From Microbulbifer hydrolyticus (GTDB lineage Bacteria; Pseudomonadota; Gammaproteobacteria; Pseudomonadales; Cellvibrionaceae): 64,000 nucleotides of DNA. The position numbers were made by a program, and so were the translations under genes. Below the pieces are notes generated by a model, which was given only the letters and a program-made list of their open reading frames with translations, was not told where the DNA came from and ran no database searches. This document shows positions 43,938 through 52,701 of the stretch, in pieces (positions within the stretch are counted from its first letter, which is position 1; each line of letters starts with the position of its first letter). The stretch covers positions 2,617,501 to 2,681,500 of the forward strand of contig NZ_CP047491.1 of assembly GCF_009931115.1 (NCBI RefSeq), read 5' to 3'.

Positions 43938-45356
43938 TTACTTCTTGCGGAATCCCGGCGGCAGGCCGCCCGGCAACCCACCGGCACCGCCCATACCACC
44001 AGCACCACCGCCCATTCCGGGAAGGCCGCCCATGCCGCGCATCAGCTTACCCATACCCCCACCCTTGAGCTTTTTCATCATCTTGCCCATCTGCTTGTGC
44101 TGCTTGAGCAGGCGGTTCAGGTCCTGGATCTGGGTGCCGGAACCCGCAGTGATACGACGCTTGCGGGAACCGTTCAGCAGCTCCGGATTGCGGCGCTCGT
44201 CGGGCGTCATGGAACCGATCAGCGCATCCATACGGCGAAATTCCTTGCCCATGTCGGCTTGCTGCGCCGCCTGGGCGAGGCCGCCCATACCGGGCATCTT
44301 GTCCATCAGGGCGCCGAGGCCACCCATGTTCTGCATCTGCTGCAGCTGGTCGCGCAGGTCTTCAAGGTCAAATCCCTTGCCCTTCTGGACTTTCTTGACC
44401 AGCTTTTCGGCCTTCGACTTGTCGATTGTCTGCTCGGCCTGCTCGATCAACGAGAGGATGTCGCCCATCCCCAGGATTCGGGATGCGATCCGGTCGGGGT
44501 GGAAGGTTTCCAGCGCATCGGTCTTCTCGCCAACACCAATGAACTTGATCGGCTTGCCAGTCACGTGACGTACAGACAGCGCGGCACCACCGCGGGCATC
44601 ACCGTCCGCCTTGGTCAACACCACACCGGTCAGCGGCAGCGCATCATTAAAGGCGCTGGCGGTGTTCACCGCGTCCTGACCGATCATCGCGTCAATCACG
44701 AACAGCGTTTCTGCGGGGTCCAGCACCTTGTGGAGCTCGCGAATCTCATCCATTAGCTGGTCGTCAATGTGCAGGCGGCCGGCGGTATCCACGATCAGCA
44801 CATCGGCGAACTGCTTGCGCGCCGCTTCCACGGCACCTTTGGCAATATCCACCGGCTTCTGGTCCGGCTCCGAGGGGTGGAACAGCGCACCCACCTCACC
44901 AGCCAGGGTTTCCAGCTGCTTGATCGCGGCAGGACGATAAACGTCGGCACTGACCACCATGACCTTTTTCTTTTCGCGCTCCTGAAGGTACTTGGAGAGC
45001 TTCGCCACACTGGTGGTCTTACCAGCACCCTGCAAGCCGGCCATCAGGATGACCGCTGGCGGCTTCACCGCCAGATTCAGCGGCGTGGCGGCCTCACCCA
45101 TGACCGACACCAGCTCATCCTGTACGATTTTGACGAACTGCTGGCCCGGATTCAGCGCCTTGCTTACTTTCTGGCCCACTGCCGCCGTGCGCACCTGCTG
45201 CACAAATGCCTTCACCACCGGCAGCGCCACATCCGCTTCGAGCAGAGCCTTGCGCACTTCCCGCAGGGTGTCGCGGATATTGTCATCCGTCAGGCGAGCC
45301 TTACCTGTAACTTTTTTCAGTGCCGACGATAGACGGTCGCTCAGGTTATCGAACAT
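43938..45356 (-). CDS. ffh: Signal recognition particle protein Ffh
   Basis: SRP GTPase that binds signal sequences and 4.5S RNA. 472 aa: helical N domain, G domain with GLQGAGKTTSVAKL, DTAGRLHI and TKADGDARGG, then the methionine-rich M domain (QLQQMQNMGGLGALMDKM). The C-terminus is a Gly/Met-rich tail (MGGAGGLPGGLPPGF). It precedes the rpsP operon, as usual, and diverges from the CcsA-like gene. Confidence 0.97.
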   Translation of the reverse strand: MFDNLSDRLSSALKKVTGKARLTDDNIRDTLREVRKALLEADVALPVVKAFVQQVRTAAVGQKVSKALNPGQQFVKIVQDELVSVMGEAATPLNLAVKPPAVILMAGLQGAGKTTSVAKLSKYLQEREKKKVMVVSADVYRPAAIKQLETLAGEVGALFHPSEPDQKPVDIAKGAVEAARKQFADVLIVDTAGRLHIDDQLMDEIRELHKVLDPAETLFVIDAMIGQDAVNTASAFNDALPLTGVVLTKADGDARGGAALSVRHVTGKPIKFIGVGEKTDALETFHPDRIASRILGMGDILSLIEQAEQTIDKSKAEKLVKKVQKGKGFDLEDLRDQLQQMQNMGGLGALMDKMPGMGGLAQAAQQADMGKEFRRMDALIGSMTPDERRNPELLNGSRKRRITAGSGTQIQDLNRLLKQHKQMGKMMKKLKGGGMGKLMRGMGGLPGMGGGAGGMGGAGGLPGGLPPGFRKK

Positions 45357-45512
45357 ATCACCTTCTCAAATCGTAATAGCCGTGGTGGCCCGGCGATCCG
45401 CCGGTACCCCAAAAACGCGGCAGTATAGCTCAGGCGGGCTTTCCAGCACAGGCGCGCTGTGACACACTGCCCGCCCGGAACATATAAGAACCAGCAAGAC
45501 GGAATCACCCCA

Positions 45513-46316
45513 ATGGCGGCGTTCGCCCACTGGACGGCAATTGCACTCTACCTGACCACTACAGTAGTAGCGGCTATCACCCTGTCTCGCCAATCGCGCG
45601 CGAGTCTGCAGCCCCTGCTGATGGCCCTGTTCACCTGCGCCATCGCCGCCCATGCGATATCCCTGAAGTTCGTGCTACAGACACAAGACGGTTTTCGGTT
45701 CGACCTGCTGGCAATGCTGTCACTGGTCACCTGGTCGGTGGGCCTGCTCCTGCTATGTCTTTCGTACAGGCACAAGCTCACACTGCTTATTCTGGTGATC
45801 GCCCCGCTGGCGGCCGTATCTGAGCTTGCCGCTGTGCATGCCTGGGGCGGCGCAACACCACTACAACAGATTTCGCCAGGTATTGCGGCTCATGCCCTGC
45901 TCTCCATTGCCGCATACTCCCTGCTGACCCTGGCTACCCTGCAGGCCATCTATCTTTATTGGCTCAACCAGCAACTGCACAACCACCGTCCTTCGGGGAT
46001 CAGCCGCCTGTTGCCACCACTTCAGACCATGGAAAGCCTGCTGTTTGGCCTGGTGGCGTTTGGCACACTGCTGCTTACCGCTTCGCTGGTAACCGGTGCC
46101 CTGTTTGTGGACGACCTGTTTGCCCAACACCTGGTACACAAAACCGTCCTCTCGATCCTCGCCTGGATCCTGTACAGCATCCTTCTGTGGGGACACTGGA
46201 AAAATGGCTGGCGCGGGAATACTGCGGTGCGCTGGACCCTGTCCGCATTCGCCGTCCTGATGCTCGCTTTTTTCGGTAGCAAACTGGCACTGGAAGTCAT
46301 TTTGCCTCGCGGCTAG
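45513..46316 (+). CDS. ypjD: CcsA/YpjD-like inner-membrane protein
   Basis: 267 aa from the ATG at 45513 with GGA upstream; a GTG at 45459 is less likely. Eight or so TM segments, and the cytochrome-c-assembly-type region HALLSIAAYSLLTLATLQAI with TMESLLFGLVAFGTLLLTAS and HKTVLSILAWILYSILLWGH. It lacks the full CcsA WWD motif. E. coli YpjD sits in the same place next to ffh and the yfjD gene. Likely role in envelope or haem biology is unproven. Confidence 0.85.
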   Translation: MAAFAHWTAIALYLTTTVVAAITLSRQSRASLQPLLMALFTCAIAAHAISLKFVLQTQDGFRFDLLAMLSLVTWSVGLLLLCLSYRHKLTLLILVIAPLAAVSELAAVHAWGGATPLQQISPGIAAHALLSIAAYSLLTLATLQAIYLYWLNQQLHNHRPSGISRLLPPLQTMESLLFGLVAFGTLLLTASLVTGALFVDDLFAQHLVHKTVLSILAWILYSILLWGHWKNGWRGNTAVRWTLSAFAVLMLAFFGSKLALEVILPRG

Positions 46317-46384
46317 GCCCACCGACTTGCGGCATGCGCAGATCTGATCCAATATCGCCCTGATTCAATAGAAAGAGTTCCCCC

Positions 46385-47656
46385 TTGAACGACCTGCCGC
46401 CCGGCCTGTTATTTGCACTGATAGGCCTTCTGATAGTAATTTCCGCCTTCTTTTCAAGCTCAGAAACCAGCATGATGGCACTGAACCGCTACCGCCTGCG
46501 CCATCAGGCCAAAAGCGGGCATCGCGGTGCCAAACGGGCCATGGAGCTACTCGCTCGCCCGGACAAGCTGATCGGCGTCATTCTGATCGGCAACAACATG
46601 GTGAACATCCTGGCTTCTGTGATCGCGGGCGCGGTATTCACGCGCCTCTACGGCGAGGCCGGCGTCTGGTACGCCACCGCCGCCCTGACCGTGGTCGTTT
46701 TGGTCTTCGCTGAGGTGACGCCGAAAACCGTCGCGGCACTGCACCCGGAAAAAATTGCCTTTCCCGCCAGCCTGGTGCTGCGCCCCCTTCTCTGGCTCCT
46801 CTCCCCCTTCGTATGGCTTGTCGGCAGTGTATCCAATGCACTGGCCCGTCTTGTAGGCGTCGAGGCCGGTAAAGAATCAGAAGCTGAGCATCTGGCCCCG
46901 GAAGAGCTGCGCTCCGTCGTCTTCGAATCCGGCGCACTGCTGCCCACCAAACACAAGGGTATGCTGCTCAACGTACTGGATCTGGACCAGGCCACCGTGG
47001 AAGACATCATGATCCCGCGTAACGAGGTGGTCGGTGTCGACCTGGACAACTCGGCGGAAGATATCCTGCAGCAGCTGGCGGAAAGCAGCTTCACCCGCCT
47101 GCCGGTATACCGCGGCGACATCAATCAGGTCGTCGGTATTCTGCACCTGCGCCGCGCAGCGCAGATTCTGCGCGACGGCCCGGAAAAGCTCACTGCCGAC
47201 ACACTCACATCCCACCTGAACGAACCCTACTTCGTACCCGAGGCAACCCCCCTGCCCACCCTGCTGATGAATTTTCAGCAAAAGAAGCGGCGCATGGGAT
47301 TGGTAGTGGATGAATATGGCGAGGTAATGGGCATTGTCACCCTGGAAGATTTGCTGGAAGAGATTGTCGGTGACTTTACCGCGAGCCAGGTCCCCAGCGA
47401 CGACGAGGAAATTGTTGAGCAGGAAGATGGCTGGTACCTGGTAGACGGCGGGACGTCGATTCGGGAGATCAACCGCACCCTGCACTGGAATCTGCCCACG
47501 GACGGCCCCAAGACGTTCAACGGCCTGATTATGGAGCACCTCGAGAGCATTCCGGAAGGCAATATCAGCCTGTATATCCAGAGCTACCTCATCGAGATTG
47601 TGGAAGTGTCCGACAAGATGATTACCAGTGCACGGGTAAAGAAGGCGCGCGGGTAA
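46385..47656 (+). CDS. CNNM/CBS/CorC-HlyC domain membrane protein (YfjD-like)
   Basis: 423 aa: DUF21/CNNM membrane domain with the typical FFSSSETSMMALNRYRLRH, then two CBS domains (MIPRNEVVGVDLDNSAED and LMNFQQKKRRMGLVVDEYGE), and a C-terminal CorC-HlyC domain (DGGTSIREINRTLHWNLP). Related proteins are linked to magnesium or cobalt export. The start is TTG at 46385. It follows the YpjD-like gene as in E. coli and converges with rnhB. Confidence 0.92.
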   Translation: MNDLPPGLLFALIGLLIVISAFFSSSETSMMALNRYRLRHQAKSGHRGAKRAMELLARPDKLIGVILIGNNMVNILASVIAGAVFTRLYGEAGVWYATAALTVVVLVFAEVTPKTVAALHPEKIAFPASLVLRPLLWLLSPFVWLVGSVSNALARLVGVEAGKESEAEHLAPEELRSVVFESGALLPTKHKGMLLNVLDLDQATVEDIMIPRNEVVGVDLDNSAEDILQQLAESSFTRLPVYRGDINQVVGILHLRRAAQILRDGPEKLTADTLTSHLNEPYFVPEATPLPTLLMNFQQKKRRMGLVVDEYGEVMGIVTLEDLLEEIVGDFTASQVPSDDEEIVEQEDGWYLVDGGTSIREINRTLHWNLPTDGPKTFNGLIMEHLESIPEGNISLYIQSYLIEIVEVSDKMITSARVKKARG

Positions 47657-47711
47657 CCGCGCCAGCTAACAGGGCAAAACTTCTCGCGAAGAGGTTTCCA
47701 CAGGCAATGCC

Positions 47712-48326
47712 TCAGATCAGCTCCAGCTGCCGTCGCACCGGCGCAAAGCTCTTCCGATGGGCCGGTGTCGCACCCAGTCGCTCAAGGGCCTCCATATGCG
47801 CCCTGGTCGGGTAGCCCTTGTGACCGGCAAGACCGTACCCCGGGTAGACCTTGTCCAGCGCAACCATTTCCCGATCGCGCGTGACCTTGGCCAGGATGGA
47901 AGCCGCCGCAATCGCCGCCACCCGATCATCGCCCTTCACTACCGTATCGCAGTCATAGTCCCACCGCGGCTTGCGGTTACCATCCACCAGAACAAACTCC
48001 GGCTGCACTGACAACTGCTCAACCGCACGCTTCATCGCCAGCAGGCTGGCGTGCAGGATATTGAGCTGGTCGATTTCCTCGACTGATGCACGTGCAATCG
48101 CGAAACTCAGCGCCTTTTCCCGAATCTCATCGAATAGCACTTCACGTTTTTTTTCCGTGAGTTTTTTCGAATCGGCAAGCCCCGCAATGGGGCTGCCTGG
48201 ATCGAGAATTACTGCAGCCGCCACGACATCCCCGGCAAGAGGCCCACGGCCGACCTCATCCACTCCCGCCAGAAGATCACCGGAATAGGTACATATATAA
48301 GGGGGAAGCGTGGACTTGGATTTCAT
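47712..48326 (-). CDS. rnhB: Ribonuclease HII
   Basis: Removes ribonucleotides from DNA. 204 aa. The catalytic acidic residues lie in [20 protein letters not shown] (DE), VLVDGNRKP (D) and the later [13 protein letters not shown] and [15 protein letters not shown]. It is last gene in the lpx operon. Start ATG 48326. Confidence 0.96.
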   Translation of the reverse strand: MKSKSTLPPYICTYSGDLLAGVDEVGRGPLAGDVVAAAVILDPGSPIAGLADSKKLTEKKREVLFDEIREKALSFAIARASVEEIDQLNILHASLLAMKRAVEQLSVQPEFVLVDGNRKPRWDYDCDTVVKGDDRVAAIAAASILAKVTRDREMVALDKVYPGYGLAGHKGYPTRAHMEALERLGATPAHRKSFAPVRRQLELI

Positions 48327-48344
48327 GAAAAGTACAACTAAAAG

Positions 48345-49502
48345 TTATCGGTTGATAAGGTTACAGACCGCATCCGCCGCCTTCTCGGAAGCATCGCGAC
48401 GCAGCTCCTGGTGAAGCTCACTAAACTCCCTGCGGAGGCGATCACCCAGCAGAGGGTCGTCAAAATAATTCAGCACCGCAGCACCCAGAGCTTCCGGAGT
48501 GGCATCGTCCTGGAGAATTTCTGGCACCAGCTCACGCTGCGCCAACAAATTGGGAAGGGATACCCACGGAGTGTGCAGCATACGAGAAAAAATAGCGTAG
48601 GAAAGGCTCGCCATTTTATACGCGACCACCATCGGCTTGTTCATCAGCATGGTTTCCAGCGTGGCCGTCCCCGATGCAATCAGGACGGCATCCGCGGCGG
48701 CCAGCGCCTGCTGGGATTGGCCATCGAGAATGGTAAGCGGAAGCTCCTGCGCCCCCGGCAGGGTGGCGACTTGCTGTTCCAGTTGCGCTTTGCGCTCAGC
48801 ACTGGCCGCCGGTAACACAAAACGGAGGTTCCTGCGCCGCTGTGAGCACCAGAGCGCCGTCTGCAGGAACAGTGGTCCCAGTAAACGGACCTCACCTCCG
48901 CGACTGCCGGGCAACAGCGCCACAACTTCATCCTCCGCCGCAAACCCCAGTGCCTGCTTTGCCGCCGGCACGTCGACTTCCAGCGGTATTTCATCAGCGA
49001 GAGGATGACCAACAAACGACACCGGCACATCGTGCTCGCGATAGAACTCTGCCTCGAAAGGCAGCAGCGTCAGCATGTGGTCAACCGCCCTGGCAATTTT
49101 CTTGATACGCCCCTGACGCCAGGCCCATACGGACGGACTGACGTAGTGCATGGTCGGTATACCGGCGGAGCGCAGCGCCTCCTCGAGACCAAGATTAAAA
49201 TCCGGCGAGTCGATACCCACAAACAGGTCTGGGGGGTTGGCAATAAAATGTTGACGGAGTGTGCGACGGATCTTTAATAGCTCCGGCAGGCGCTTCAGCG
49301 GCTCCACCAGCCCCATCACGGACAGGCGCTCCATCGGGAACAGGGATTCGGCCCCCAGAGCCTGCATCCGAGGGCCAGCTATGCCGGTCACCTCAACTCG
49401 GTCAAAACGCTTTTGCAGTGCCGCGATCAAACCAGCGCCGAGAATATCGCCCGATGCCTCACCGGCCAGCATACCGATGCGCAACACGTTTCGCTCAGTC
49501 AC
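48345..49502 (-). CDS. lpxB: Lipid-A-disaccharide synthase
   Basis: Joins UDP-2,3-diacylglucosamine and lipid X, making the lipid A disaccharide. 385 aa: N-terminal signature MLAGEASGDILGAGLIAAL, then IDSPDFNLGLE, and VSPSVWAWRQGRIKKIARAV; C-terminal region ALIASGTATLETMLMNKPMVV-type glycosyltransferase sequence. The GTG start overlaps the region just after lpxA with GAGGT upstream. Confidence 0.97.
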   Translation of the reverse strand: MTERNVLRIGMLAGEASGDILGAGLIAALQKRFDRVEVTGIAGPRMQALGAESLFPMERLSVMGLVEPLKRLPELLKIRRTLRQHFIANPPDLFVGIDSPDFNLGLEEALRSAGIPTMHYVSPSVWAWRQGRIKKIARAVDHMLTLLPFEAEFYREHDVPVSFVGHPLADEIPLEVDVPAAKQALGFAAEDEVVALLPGSRGGEVRLLGPLFLQTALWCSQRRRNLRFVLPAASAERKAQLEQQVATLPGAQELPLTILDGQSQQALAAADAVLIASGTATLETMLMNKPMVVAYKMASLSYAIFSRMLHTPWVSLPNLLAQRELVPEILQDDATPEALGAAVLNYFDDPLLGDRLRREFSELHQELRRDASEKAADAVCNLINR

Positions 49503-49511
49503 GCAGCTACC

Positions 49512-50291
49512 TCAGCGGACGATGCCGCGTGTGGAGTTTTCGAGGGAATCGATCCACGGTTGGATGGCTGCGGACTCCTGACGAAGCTGTGCCAGAGACT
49601 CCAACGCTTCATCCGTGGTCAGCCCACGCCGATAAACAATTTTGTAGGCCTTGTTAATCAGGGAGATATCCTCCCGACTGAAACCTCTACGGCGCAAACC
49701 TTCGGCATTGATGGTTTTTGCTTCCGCAGGGTTGCCTGCCACCATTACGTATGCCGGCACATCTTTACCAATTCCGGCACCCATCCCCGTAAACGCGTGC
49801 TCACCGATCGTGCAGTACTGGTGAACCAGGGTATAGCCACTCAGAATCGCCCAGTCGCGCACAAACACATGGCCTGCCAGCGCAACGTTGTTGACGAGAA
49901 TTGTGTGATTACCGATTACGCTATCGTGACCGATATGCGCGTAGGCCATAAGCAGGTTGTCATTCCCGATGGTTGTCTCACCACGATCCTGCACGGTACC
50001 CCGGTGAATAGTGACGCCTTCGCGAATAACATTATTGTCGCCGATAACGAGGGTGGTCGCCTCTCCCTGGTATTTTTTGTCGGGAGTGTCCTGCCCTACC
50101 GTGGCAAACTGATAGATGTGATTGTTTTTACCCAGCGTGGTCGGCCCGGTAAGAACAACGTGGGAGGCAATTTCACAGCCATCGCCGATTTCCACGTCCG
50201 GCCCGATCACACTGTAAGGGCCAATTTGCACGCCCTCACCGATTATTGCCGAGTCGTCGACAATCGCTGTCGGGTGAATACTGGTCTGCAT
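49512..50291 (-). CDS. lpxA: UDP-N-acetylglucosamine acyltransferase
   Basis: First enzyme of lipid A synthesis. 259 aa of left-handed beta-helix hexapeptide repeats (IGEGVQIGPYSVIGPDVEIG). Active-site His in YAHIGHDSVIGNH and ALAGHVFVRD. The C-terminal helical part is GLRRRGFSREDISLINKAYK. It lies 9 bp before lpxB and 173 bp after fabZ. Confidence 0.97.
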   Translation of the reverse strand: MQTSIHPTAIVDDSAIIGEGVQIGPYSVIGPDVEIGDGCEIASHVVLTGPTTLGKNNHIYQFATVGQDTPDKKYQGEATTLVIGDNNVIREGVTIHRGTVQDRGETTIGNDNLLMAYAHIGHDSVIGNHTILVNNVALAGHVFVRDWAILSGYTLVHQYCTIGEHAFTGMGAGIGKDVPAYVMVAGNPAEAKTINAEGLRRRGFSREDISLINKAYKIVYRRGLTTDEALESLAQLRQESAAIQPWIDSLENSTRGIVR

Positions 50292-50464
50292 TCTGTGATC
50301 TTCTCCTCACCGGCTCGGGTTCCGCCTGCGGGCACCAATCAGTTCAAACCTGACCCAATGACACCGCAAACAACGCCGATACTTTACCCCCGAACGGCGA
50401 ATATAAAAAACAAGTTGGTCACAACAGCTTGCCGCTACTGCGACCAATCATTTACACCGTGGCT
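50292..50464. other. Unusually long fabZ-lpxA spacer
   Basis: 173 bp between fabZ and lpxA, which often overlap or abut. It holds an AT-rich stretch (TTTTTTATATTC on the minus strand near 50400), but no clear promoter pair, hairpin terminator or ORF. It may carry an internal promoter. Confidence 0.4.
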
Positions 50465-50902
50465 TCAGATCTTTCTGACCGCGCAGAGAATATCCGCGGA
50501 GGCGGCTAACTCACCGTCCACACTAGCCTTGCCCGCAAACTTCCAGATACCGCGACGCTCGGATACCACTTCCGATTCCAGCTGCAGACGGTCTCCGGGG
50601 ATTACCTGGCGCTTGAAGCGCACATTGTCGATCCCTGCAAACAGGTACAGATAGCCATCCTCCGGCTTCTGCCCAAGGGTCTTGAAACCGAGAATCCCAG
50701 ACACCTGCGCCAGGGCCTCCACAATCATCACGCCCGGAAAAATGGGCGCTTGCGGGAAGTGGCCATTGAACACCTCTTCATTGATCGAGATATTCTTGTA
50801 GCCCTTGATCGATTTACCTTCTTCCAGCTCAACAACGCGATCAACCAAAAGAAAAGGATAGCGGTGCGGCAGGTATTGACGAATTTCCTGTACGTCCATC
50901 AT
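50465..50902 (-). CDS. fabZ: 3-hydroxyacyl-ACP dehydratase FabZ
   Basis: Dehydrates hydroxyacyl-ACP in fatty acid synthesis. 145 aa with a hot-dog fold. The catalytic His and Glu are in [20 protein letters not shown], with [19 protein letters not shown] at the start. It lies between lpxD and lpxA as in most relatives. GGGGA lies upstream of the first ATG. Confidence 0.97.
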   Translation of the reverse strand: MMDVQEIRQYLPHRYPFLLVDRVVELEEGKSIKGYKNISINEEVFNGHFPQAPIFPGVMIVEALAQVSGILGFKTLGQKPEDGYLYLFAGIDNVRFKRQVIPGDRLQLESEVVSERRGIWKFAGKASVDGELAASADILCAVRKI

Positions 50903-50925
50903 GACGATATGTCCCCAGAAACCAC

Positions 50926-50948
50926 TTCGGGGCGCCTGACGCCCCGAA
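50926..50948. other. Hairpin in the lpxD-fabZ spacer
   Basis: TTCGGGGCG (50926-50934) pairs with CGCCCCGAA (50940-50948) around CCTGA. It sits 24-46 bp before the fabZ ATG on the minus strand and has no T-tract, so processing or pausing is more likely than termination. Confidence 0.4.
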
Positions 50949-50998
50949 TATACTGATAAAAATCTGTTTTGTGACCAACGACCGGTACTGATCCGGCC

Positions 50999-52096
50999 CT
51001 AGCTCGTTCCACCGTCCGGTGATTTGCCTGACACCTGCTCCTGTGAAGCACCGCCCTGCCCGGCCTTTTCGAGCGCTTTTTCTACGCTGCTTACGCGCCG
51101 CGCCATCTGATCCAGCTGCCCGAAGCGCACCGCATTACGGCGCCAGGAACGACTATCCGAGAAAGGGGTACCACTGGAGTATGAGCCGGCTTCCTCAATG
51201 GACTTGGTGACCAGAGTGCGCGCAGTAACGTGGCTACGATCCGCAATGGTCACATGGCCGACGATACCCACACCACCGGCAATGGTGCAGTGTTTTCCGA
51301 TAATGGCACTACCCGCCACTGCAGAGCAGGCTGCCATGGCTGAGTAGTCACCAATCTGCACATTGTGCGCGATTTGCACCATGTTGTCGATCTTGACCCC
51401 TCGACCGATGACCGTATTGCCAAGCGCACCCCGGTCAATGCATGTGTTTGCGCCCACCTCCACTTCATCGGCAATCTCGACACCGCCAAGCTGATGGATC
51501 TTGATCCACTTGCCGTCGCTAGGGGCAAAGCCGAAGCCGTCGGCCCCCACTACAGTATTGCTGTGAATGGTACAGTCTGCGCCCACCATACACCCATGGT
51601 AGAGCACAACACCGGGGAAGAGACGAGTACGCGCGCCAATAGTGGTTCCAACACCGACGAAACTGCCTGCCCCGATTACCGCATTTTCGGCAACCCTCGC
51701 GTGCGCCTCAATTACGGCGCCCGGTCCGACATAGGCGCTCTCATGCACTTGCGCGGTAGGGGCCACTACCGCACTCGAATCGACACCCGAGGCATATTGC
51801 GGCGTCCGGTCGTAAATTGACGTCGCCAGCGCAAAAGCCTGATAGGGGTTTGGGACAACCAGCGCAGTGACCGGGCACATATCCGCCTGCTCTTCCGTCA
51901 CCAGTACCGCACAGGCGCGCGTGGAAGGGAGGAAGCGCTTGTAGGCTGCACTGGCCAGAAAGCTGACTTCATTTTTGTTGGCGTCTTGCAGGGTGTTGAG
52001 CCCTGTGGGCACCAGCCTGTCACTGGCACCCACCGCCAGGCGGACTTCTGCGCCCAGCTTTTCAGCCAACAGCGCCAGTGTTGGCTGCTCGCTCAT
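50999..52096 (-). CDS. lpxD: UDP-3-O-(3-hydroxyacyl)glucosamine N-acyltransferase
   Basis: Third lipid A enzyme. 365 aa: N-terminal uridine-binding domain (TALVVPNPYQAFALATSIYD), then hexapeptide-repeat helix with the active-site His region (GVKIDNMVQIAHNVQIGDYS, TIAGGVGIVGHVTIADRSHV) and a C-terminal helical extension (QMARRVSSVEKALEKAGQ). It follows skp. Confidence 0.96.
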   Translation of the reverse strand: MSEQPTLALLAEKLGAEVRLAVGASDRLVPTGLNTLQDANKNEVSFLASAAYKRFLPSTRACAVLVTEEQADMCPVTALVVPNPYQAFALATSIYDRTPQYASGVDSSAVVAPTAQVHESAYVGPGAVIEAHARVAENAVIGAGSFVGVGTTIGARTRLFPGVVLYHGCMVGADCTIHSNTVVGADGFGFAPSDGKWIKIHQLGGVEIADEVEVGANTCIDRGALGNTVIGRGVKIDNMVQIAHNVQIGDYSAMAACSAVAGSAIIGKHCTIAGGVGIVGHVTIADRSHVTARTLVTKSIEEAGSYSSGTPFSDSRSWRRNAVRFGQLDQMARRVSSVEKALEKAGQGGASQEQVSGKSPDGGTS

Positions 52097-52126
52097 ATCG
52101 ACGTTCCAGATAAGGTTCTGTTGCGA

Positions 52127-52642
52127 TTACTTTGCAGCGTTCAGGCGCTTTACCAGCTCTTCGGTAAGGTTCGCACTGGTGCCAGCGTATACTGCGGAGT
52201 TGGCGTCCAGCACCAGATCCAGCTTGCGCTCTTTAATTACTTCTTCAAGTGCAGACTTGGCTTTAGGCAGAAGGTCTTTTTGCAAATCCTGTACAGCCTG
52301 CCCCTCCATTGCACGCAGCTTCTTGACTGCGGTTTCGAAATCGGAGCGCTTGAAGTTCATTTTGCGCTGATGCTCCGCTTTCTTCTCGTCGGACCAGGTT
52401 ACGCCGTTTTTCTGCGCATCTTCTGCCATTTTCTGCACTTCTGCGCGGATGCTTTCTGCGCTGTTCTGCAGTTGAGAATACTCAGAACTGGTTTTCAGGG
52501 CATTGATCTTGGAGGAAGCTTTTTCAGTGCTCATGATCGCGGCCTGGATATTAACCACGGCGACCTTGGTTTGCGCTACCGCGGCACCGGTAAACAGCAG
52601 GCCCGCCAGTAGAATTGCACTTGCTTTTACAAATTTGAACAC
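52127..52642 (-). CDS. skp: Periplasmic chaperone Skp/OmpH
   Basis: Trimeric holdase that carries unfolded outer-membrane proteins to BamA. 171 aa from the GTG at 52642, with GGAGAAT upstream; earlier codons overlap the bamA side and are not family sequence. Signal peptide ASAILLAGLLFTGAAVAQ, then a coiled-coil body. It lies 60 bp after bamA and before lpxD. Confidence 0.93.
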   Translation of the reverse strand: MFKFVKASAILLAGLLFTGAAVAQTKVAVVNIQAAIMSTEKASSKINALKTSSEYSQLQNSAESIRAEVQKMAEDAQKNGVTWSDEKKAEHQRKMNFKRSDFETAVKKLRAMEGQAVQDLQKDLLPKAKSALEEVIKERKLDLVLDANSAVYAGTSANLTEELVKRLNAAK

Positions 52643-52701
52643 GTTTATTCTCCGTATCTCTGTCCGTTTGCTGCGCTCTCGTGAGCACAAGTTTTTATAA
52701 A

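Noticed and set aside
49413-50654. Long plus-strand open frame (413 codons) opposite lpxB, lpxA and fabZ
   Set aside because: Antisense shadow of three conserved genes with no ribosome site or recognisable domain.
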